Source: JAJDAN01 sp046583095
GTDB taxonomy: Bacteria > Myxococcota_A > UBA9160 > UBA4427
Reading direction: 5' to 3'
Assembly: GCA_046583095.1 (NCBI GenBank)
Contig: JAYGDB010000116.1
Span: 1 to 64,000, forward strand
Length of the DNA: 64,000 nucleotides
Shown here: piece after piece, positions 59,035 to 64,000 of the stretch
Layout of the letters: every line of letters starts with the position of its first letter
Numbering within the stretch: the first letter of the stretch is position 1
The notes under the pieces: generated by a model
The model's input: only the letters and a program-made list of their open reading frames with translations
Database searches by the model: none
Told to the model about the DNA's origin: nothing
Position numbers and translations under genes: made by a program

Positions 59035-59945
59035 TCGAAACCGCCACCAGACACGCCCTCGAAGAGGCCCTTGGCGACGCCGTTGCGTTCGACGTCCCGA
59101 TGACGCGCCACACCTCGCTTCGAATCGGCGGCCTCGCAGATGCCCTGGCGACACCCAGCTCCCGGGAGCAGATCGGAGTGCTTCTCAGCCTCTGCGCCGA
59201 GCACGGCCTTCCACATTGGACGATCGGTGCCGGCTTCAATTGCCTGGTCTCCGATGCCGGCATCGATGGCGTCGTCATCAAGCTCGGCGGTCTGCGAGCC
59301 CTCGAAGTGCGGCCGGACACCGCCGTCTTCGCCGAGGCCGGCGTCACCCACGCGAGCCTCACGCGCTTCTGTGTCGAGCACGGCCTCGCGGGCCTCGAGT
59401 TCGGCGCGGGGATTCCGGGTGTCGTGGGCGGCTGGATCCCGATGAACGCAGGCATCGGAAGCCGCGAGGTGAAGGACGTCGTGCTCAGCATCGAGGTGAT
59501 CGAGCCCGGTGCCGGCGCGCGAAGCCTCCCGCGCGACGCCCTCGACTTCCAATACCGGGCGCTCCGCGGACTCGCGCCGGGAGCAGTCGTCGTGGCCGCC
59601 CTCTTCGAAGTAACCCCCTCCAGCTCGGAGACAGTTCGCGCAGAGGTCGACCGCCTGCTGGCTCAGCGTGCGGGAAGCCAGCCCCTGAACGTCCCGTCCT
59701 GCGGCTCGGTCTTCAAGAATCCCGAGGGCGACTTCGCCGGACGTTTGATCGAAGCCGCCGGACTCAAGGGCAAGCGCTCCGGTGGCGCCCAGATCTCAGA
59801 AGTGCACGCGAATTTCATTGCCAATGCGGGCGGGGCGACGGCGGCCGACGTGCGTCGCCTGATGGAACTCGCGCAGGAGGCGGTGGAGAAGGAAGCGGGA
59901 ATCCAGCTCGAGCCGGAGGTCCGTCTGATTGGGAGGCAAGAGTGA
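59031..59945 (+). CDS. murB: UDP-N-acetylenolpyruvoylglucosamine reductase MurB
   Basis: 304 residues, FAD/NADPH-dependent, making UDP-MurNAc. 'NTSLRIGG'-like 'HTSLRIGGLADALATPSS', 'GLEFGAGIPGVVGG', the proton-donor serine in 'SCGSVFKNPEGDFAGRLIE' and the C-terminal Glu in 'EPEVRLIG' match the family. The start is TTG 59031, with GGAGGT 5 nt upstream and a TTGA overlap with murC; the frame is open far upstream through murC, but that is the shadow of murC. Confidence 0.93.
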   Translation: MIETATRHALEEALGDAVAFDVPMTRHTSLRIGGLADALATPSSREQIGVLLSLCAEHGLPHWTIGAGFNCLVSDAGIDGVVIKLGGLRALEVRPDTAVFAEAGVTHASLTRFCVEHGLAGLEFGAGIPGVVGGWIPMNAGIGSREVKDVVLSIEVIEPGAGARSLPRDALDFQYRALRGLAPGAVVVAALFEVTPSSSETVRAEVDRLLAQRAGSQPLNVPSCGSVFKNPEGDFAGRLIEAAGLKGKRSGGAQISEVHANFIANAGGATAADVRRLMELAQEAVEKEAGIQLEPEVRLIGRQE

Positions 59946-60868
59946 TGTTCGGACCGCGACAGAATAGATACGAGCGACGCAGCCAAGCCCGAGCGCGACG
60001 CGTCCAGCGACGTCTCGAGCAGGTTCAGCGGAGCCGGGGGACCCGAGGCGCACCTCGCAGCCTACGCGATCAGCTGAAGGCGCAATCAGCCCCCCGCTCT
60101 CGCACGAGACAGCTGGCGCTCTTCGCTGTCCCCCTGCTCTTCGGCACACTCCTCGCGTCCACCGTGACGGCGACGGTTCTTCGCTGGTGGAACGAGAAGC
60201 CCGCCACCCTGCAGTTGATCGCGGTCCAGGGAACCGAGCGCCTCACCAGCGAAGACGTCGCCTGGGCGACAGGACTGGCCCGCGGCAGTCTCCTCCATGA
60301 AATCTCCGAGACCGAAGTCGTTCGCACCGTGGCTGCCCACCCTTGGATTCGAGAGGCACGTGTGGCCACCCTGCCCACCGGTACCCTGATCATCGACGTC
60401 ACCGAGCGCGAGGCCCGCGCGGTGCTCCGGGACGACTCCGGTCTCCACTTCGTCGATGAGGACGGCATCGCCTTTGCGGTGGTGCACCTCGAAGACGAGC
60501 AAGTCGCTGCGAGACTCCCTTTGATCGTCGGCAACGATTCCATCGCGGCCTCGCGGCGGCAGGGCATGACGATCGCCGCGCGGCTCGCCGAGATGGCCCT
60601 GCCGGGCTTCGCACGGGACGACGCCCCACACCGCGGCCTGATCCTGGAGTTGCCGAGCGCGGACGATGCTCGCAGGGGCTGGGTGCTGCGCGGCGAACAA
60701 GGCCCGGAAGTGATCCTCGGAAGCGACGACGTCGCGGTCGTAACCGGCCGACTCGATCGTCTCGAACGTCTCCTGGAAGCCGACCTCGGCGCACTCGAGG
60801 CGGTGACCGCGATCGATTTACGTTTCGCAGGACAAGCCGTCCTGCGAAAAACGAGCACCTCGAGGTGA
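59945..60868 (+). CDS. ftsQ: Cell division protein FtsQ (POTRA)
   Basis: 307 residues. A basic cytoplasmic N-terminus (about 1-55), one membrane helix (57-78), a POTRA domain ('LIAVQGTERLTSEDVAWATG', 'HPWIREARVATLPTGTLIID') and the FtsQ beta domain. It links FtsL/FtsB to the septal synthase. ATG 59945 (or GTG 59942) with GGGAGG 6-9 nt upstream. A 110-nt structured gap precedes ftsA. Confidence 0.9.
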   Translation: MFGPRQNRYERRSQARARRVQRRLEQVQRSRGTRGAPRSLRDQLKAQSAPRSRTRQLALFAVPLLFGTLLASTVTATVLRWWNEKPATLQLIAVQGTERLTSEDVAWATGLARGSLLHEISETEVVRTVAAHPWIREARVATLPTGTLIIDVTEREARAVLRDDSGLHFVDEDGIAFAVVHLEDEQVAARLPLIVGNDSIAASRRQGMTIAARLAEMALPGFARDDAPHRGLILELPSADDARRGWVLRGEQGPEVILGSDDVAVVTGRLDRLERLLEADLGALEAVTAIDLRFAGQAVLRKTSTSR

Positions 60869-60880
60869 GGTGCACCAAGC

Positions 60881-60910
60881 GGCGGCAGCGCGCGGACGCG
60901 CGACGCCGCC
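60881..60910 (+). repeat. First hairpin in the ftsQ-ftsA gap
   Basis: Arms GGCGGC-AG-CGCG and CGCG-AC-GCCGCC form a stem interrupted by one 2x2 mismatch, very GC-rich. No T-run follows, so it is not a standard terminator. Confidence 0.6.
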
Positions 60911-60916
60911 CACGAC

Positions 60917-60942
60917 GGGACGTGCGGGAGATCCCGCGTCCC
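60917..60942 (+). repeat. Second hairpin in the ftsQ-ftsA gap
   Basis: GGGAC (60917-60921) pairs with GTCCC (60938-60942), and GCGGGA (60924-60929) with TCCCGC (60932-60937), giving an 11-bp stem with a 2-nt bulge. It lies 37 nt before the ftsA ATG and could set an RNA end or block translation of ftsA. Confidence 0.6.
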
Positions 60943-60978
60943 GGCCCTTTCGGGGGCAATAGGGGGTGAGAAGGAAGC

Positions 60979-62220
60979 ATGGCAAGACGAGGAGAAGAAC
61001 TCCTGGTCGGACTCGACATCGGGACGACCAAGATCTGCGCTGTGGTCGCGGAGCGAACGGAGAACGGCATCGAAATCGCCGGGATCGGAACGCATCCGTC
61101 TCGCGGCCTGCGCAAGGGCGTGGTGGTGGACATCGATTCCACCGTCCGCTCGATCAAGCACGCCGTCGAGGAAGCCGAGATGATGGCCTCCTGCGAGATC
61201 ACGTCCGTCTACGCGGGCATTGCAGGCGGACACCTGCGCGGCTTCAACTCGAACGGTGTAGTCGCAGTGAAGGACGGGGAGGTGCGCGATCACGACATCA
61301 AGCGCGTGATCGATGCAGCGAAGGCCGTGGCGATTCCCATGGATCGCGAGGTGATCCACGTGATCCCGCAGGAGTTCATCATCGACGGCCAGGATGGAAT
61401 TACGGAGCCACTCGGAATGCACGGAGTGCGCCTCGAGGCGCACGTCCACATGGTCACCGCCGCGGTCACCAGCGCCCAGAACATCGTGAAGTGCGCCAAC
61501 CAGGCGGGGCTGAATGTCTGCGACATCGTGCTCGAACCGCTGGCTTCGGCCCAGGCCGTGCTCGGTGCAGACGAACGGCAACTCGGGGTTTGCATGATCG
61601 ACATCGGCGGCGGCACCACGGACATCGCAGTGTTCGAAGAGGGGTCGATCAAGACGACGGCCGTGTTGGCCCTCGGCGGCTACCACCTGTCGAACGACAT
61701 CGCGGTCGGGTTGCGGACGCCCTTCGAGGAGGCCGAGCGGATCAAGAAGAAGTTCGGTGTCGCGTCGTCGCGGTACCTCGCGAGCGACGACGTGCTGACG
61801 GTTCCCAGTGTCGGCGGGCGCCGGCCCCGGGAGATATCGCGCAAGATCCTGTGCGAGATCATCGAGCCGCGGGTGGAGGAGATCCTCTTCCTTGCCCGGC
61901 AGGAGATCGCCAAGGCGGGGCTCGAGAGCGAGATTCCGTCGGGCCTCGTCCTCACGGGTGGCGCGTCGTCCCTGACCGGCATCGTGGAGCTGGCCGAGGA
62001 GGTCTTCGAGGCTCCTGTGCGACTCGGAGTGCCATGCAACGTCGGGGGACTGCAGGACGTCGTCCGCGGACCCGAATACGCCACCGGGGTGGGACTCGTG
62101 CAGTTCGGTCTCGGCCAACGCCCCGATGCCGCGAGCCGGTTCCGGATCCGCGACGACTCGATCTTCGGGCGGGTCAAGCAGCGGATGCGGGACTGGCTCT
62201 ACACCGATTTTGGAGAGTGA
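60979..62220 (+). CDS. ftsA: Cell division protein FtsA
   Basis: 413 residues, actin-like ATPase that tethers FtsZ to the membrane. 'LVGLDIGTTKICAVVAE' (phosphate 1), the SHS2 insert region, 'MIDIGGGTTDIAVFEEGSI' (phosphate 2) and 'VLTGGASSLTGIVELA' (adenosine) are intact. The C-terminal amphipathic membrane helix is represented by 'RVKQRMRDWLYTDFGE'. A ribosome-binding site (GAAGGAAG) precedes the ATG. Confidence 0.95.
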   Translation: MARRGEELLVGLDIGTTKICAVVAERTENGIEIAGIGTHPSRGLRKGVVVDIDSTVRSIKHAVEEAEMMASCEITSVYAGIAGGHLRGFNSNGVVAVKDGEVRDHDIKRVIDAAKAVAIPMDREVIHVIPQEFIIDGQDGITEPLGMHGVRLEAHVHMVTAAVTSAQNIVKCANQAGLNVCDIVLEPLASAQAVLGADERQLGVCMIDIGGGTTDIAVFEEGSIKTTAVLALGGYHLSNDIAVGLRTPFEEAERIKKKFGVASSRYLASDDVLTVPSVGGRRPREISRKILCEIIEPRVEEILFLARQEIAKAGLESEIPSGLVLTGGASSLTGIVELAEEVFEAPVRLGVPCNVGGLQDVVRGPEYATGVGLVQFGLGQRPDAASRFRIRDDSIFGRVKQRMRDWLYTDFGE

Positions 62221-62302
62221 CGGGTAGCCAGAGAAGAGGAGCAAAAATGGAACAATCGTTCGTCGATTTTGTTACCTTCTGGCAACGTATGGGAGCGACC
62301 CC

Positions 62303-63673
62303 ATGAGCAAGCAGCGCCGGAACGACGGGAACGCAAAAGGGAAACGGACTAAGCGCGCGCGGGGTGCCCCCGCGGGTAGGAGCAAAGTGCCGAAGCGCAG
62401 CAAGAAGAGCAGCGAGCAACCGAAGGCCAAGAGCCGGCGGAGTCTCGGCTTACTCGATCTTGGGCCGGAAGACGGCCAGGATCTGCTCGAGTTCGACGGA
62501 TCCTCACATCAGGCCGCGAAGATCAAGGTAGTCGGCGTCGGCGGCGGCGGAGGCAACGCCCTCAACACGATGATCGACTCGACGCTCGCGGGCGTCGAGT
62601 TCATCGCCGCGAATACCGACGCCCAGGCGCTCAAGTTCAATCGGGCGCCCGTCAAGGTCCAGTTGGGCGCCGAGGTGACCCGCGGGCTGGGCTGCGGCGC
62701 GAACCCCGACCGGGGACGGGCATCGGCTCTCGAGGCGCGGGATCGCCTGCGCGAGCAGCTCGAGGGCTCGGACATGGTGTTCGTGACCGCGGGCATGGGC
62801 GGTGGGACCGGGACCGGCGCGGCTCCGATCATCGCCGAAGTCGCCCGCGAGATCGGCGCGCTGACCGTGGCTGTCGTCACCAAACCCTTCACCTTCGAGG
62901 GCAAGGTGCGTGCCCAGCATAGCGAGCGCGGGATCGACGAGTTGCACGAGACCGTCGACACGCTGATCACCATCCCGAACCAGCGACTGCTCGCACTCGC
63001 CGGCCAGGGAACGGGCATGCAGGACGCCTTCAAGTTGGCGGACGACGTCCTGCTCAACGCAGTCCGGGGCATCTCGGATCTCATCACCGTGCATGGCCTC
63101 ATCAATCTCGACTTCGCCGATGTCCGGACGGTCATGAACGACTCCGGCGTGGCGCTGATGGGGAGTGGCGTTGCCTCGGGTGACACCGGCGCGGCAGACG
63201 CTGCCGCGGCTGCGATCTCGAGCCCGCTGCTCGAGGACCTGTCGATCGAAGGGGCACGTGGTGTGCTGATCAACGTCACGGGCGGCAATGACATGACGCT
63301 GTTCCAGGTGAACGAAGCGTCGGTGCTGATCCAGGAGGCCGCGCACGAGGATGCGAATATCATCTTCGGCGCGGTCATCGACGAGGACATGCCCGAAGGC
63401 GAGATGCGCGTGACCGTGATCGCCACCGGCCTCGACAACGACCGGCGGCGCCGGATACCGCTCCCGCACGGCCTGGACCGCACCCAGGTCGAGATCGAGC
63501 GGGCAACGCACAGGCAGGCAGTCCCGGTTCACACCCAGCAGGCGCCGGGGGCAGCCGGTGCGGCCACGATGTCCGACAGCGACGGCGCCCAGGCGGGGAC
63601 CGACTTCGCGTCGCCGTTCGAGGATGAGTTCGACACGCCGGCCTTCTTGCGGCGGCGCGCCACGGAGAACTAG
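62303..63673 (+). CDS. ftsZ: Cell division protein FtsZ with basic N-terminal extension
   Basis: 456 residues. The GTPase core begins near residue 72 ('IKVVGVGGGGGNALN'), with the tubulin signature GGGTGTG at 166 and T7 loop 'NLDFADVRTVM'. The C-terminal peptide 'FDTPAFLRRRA' for FtsA/ZipA-type partners is intact. The first about 50 residues are lysine/arginine-rich ('GKRTKRARGAPAGRSKVPKR'), about 60 residues longer than E. coli FtsZ. ATG 62303 has GGGAG 7 nt upstream, and no standard start lies nearer the core except GTG at V29, so the extension looks real. Confidence 0.94.
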   Translation: MSKQRRNDGNAKGKRTKRARGAPAGRSKVPKRSKKSSEQPKAKSRRSLGLLDLGPEDGQDLLEFDGSSHQAAKIKVVGVGGGGGNALNTMIDSTLAGVEFIAANTDAQALKFNRAPVKVQLGAEVTRGLGCGANPDRGRASALEARDRLREQLEGSDMVFVTAGMGGGTGTGAAPIIAEVAREIGALTVAVVTKPFTFEGKVRAQHSERGIDELHETVDTLITIPNQRLLALAGQGTGMQDAFKLADDVLLNAVRGISDLITVHGLINLDFADVRTVMNDSGVALMGSGVASGDTGAADAAAAAISSPLLEDLSIEGARGVLINVTGGNDMTLFQVNEASVLIQEAAHEDANIIFGAVIDEDMPEGEMRVTVIATGLDNDRRRRIPLPHGLDRTQVEIERATHRQAVPVHTQQAPGAAGAATMSDSDGAQAGTDFASPFEDEFDTPAFLRRRATEN

Positions 63674-63780
63674 CTCGACCGCGAGCGAGTGGGATCGGTC
63701 ATCGGCAGGCGCGGACGACGGCAAGGCAAGATCCGACAGGCGTTGGGCAGCCCGAGAGGTTACGCTCGCGCGTCGTATCC

Positions 63781-64000
63781 GTGGCCGAGCTGATCCAGAT
63801 CTCCCGTGACGGCGACATCGTCACCCTCACGTTCAACCAGCCCGATCGGCTGAATGCCATGACCCAGGCGATGGGTGAAGCGTTTGCCGACGCGGTCGGC
63901 CGGCTTCGACCGGACGGATCGATCCGTGCCGTGATCCTCACGGGCGCCGGTCGCGCTTTCTCAGCCGGGGGCGATCTGGGAATGATCACCGACCACGCGG
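63781..64000 (+). CDS. Enoyl-CoA hydratase/isomerase family protein, 3' end outside window
   Basis: The first 73 residues of a crotonase: 'VTLTFNQPDRLNAMTQAMGE' and the oxyanion-hole 'LTGAGRAFSAGGDLGMI', cut off by the right edge. GTG 63781 is the likely start; no clear Shine-Dalgarno precedes it, but a TACGCT box lies 14 nt before. Probably a fatty-acid or aromatic-acid degradation enzyme; the substrate cannot be told. Confidence 0.85.
   Translation, partial: MAELIQISRDGDIVTLTFNQPDRLNAMTQAMGEAFADAVGRLRPDGSIRAVILTGAGRAFSAGGDLGMITDHA

Noticed and set aside
1..64000. tRNA, rRNA, CRISPR array, insertion sequences, prophage or attachment sites
   Set aside because: No cloverleaf-like gene, no regular spaced repeats, no transposase, integrase or phage structural genes seen in any gap or frame.

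Overview
The window is GC-rich, tightly packed bacterial chromosome with no plasmid, phage, insertion-sequence, CRISPR, rRNA or tRNA signature that I can see. The gene content fits a diderm of the Deltaproteobacteria sensu lato (Myxococcota / Desulfobacterota-like), probably uncultured or poorly studied: a full-size PlsB, TatA, system I cytochrome c maturation with a cysteine-type CcmE, long-form HisG, a PHA-type regulator and a meso-diaminopimelate-type MurE. The phylum is inferred from gene families and context, not from a phylogenetic marker search.

Layout. 1-2.4 kb: an SGNH-type protein (cut by the left edge) and an MBOAT acyltransferase, probably a polysaccharide O-acetylation pair. 2.4-9.8 kb: engB on the minus strand, then a translationally coupled cytochrome c maturation operon, ccmE-ccmF-(594-aa unknown)-ccmA-ccmB-ccmC-ccmD, with no ccmG or ccmH. 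9.8-10.7 kb: a non-coding stretch with a near-perfect sigma-54 promoter and an upstream palindrome, driving a zinc-ribbon protein. 10.7-17.5 kb (minus): hisI-hisG-NUDIX, plsB, a hydroxyacyl-CoA-type SDR, and a BCCP-like protein with a GNAT. 17.6-21.4 kb (plus): ffh and an MltD-like lytic transglycosylase. 21.4-29.8 kb (minus): a phosphatase, rlmN, trmB, sppA, a VWA / ChlI-like AAA+ pair and a 2-phosphoglycerate kinase.

30-34.8 kb (plus) is the most unusual accessory block: a MerR regulator, a ParA ATPase fused to a glycogen-binding-type module, a MinD/FlhG-like protein without a P-loop, a small protein resembling a degenerate nuclease fold, an ECF sigma factor and a divergent alpha/beta hydrolase. 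34.8-46.5 kb holds a phosphomannomutase, tatA, a zinc-ribbon DUF3426-type protein, a PHA-type regulator, a GT-C glycosyltransferase, an LtaS/sulfatase-like membrane enzyme, a PlsC-like acyltransferase with an epimerase, and a histone-deacetylase-family hydrolase.

46.7-63.7 kb is the division and cell wall (dcw) cluster, mraZ-rsmH-ftsL-ftsI-murE-murF-mraY-murD-ftsW-murC-murB-ftsQ-ftsA-ftsZ. murG is missing from its usual place between ftsW and murC, and no ddl is present. FtsZ, FtsL and FtsQ all carry basic N-terminal extensions. The window ends inside an enoyl-CoA hydratase family gene.

Most operons use 1- or 4-nt start/stop overlaps. Several monocistronic genes instead have a TAGNNT -10 box 7 nt from the start codon and no Shine-Dalgarno, which suggests leaderless transcripts. 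The best candidates for something new are the CcmH-less maturation operon with its embedded 594-aa protein and the ParA-CBM / pseudo-MinD block.
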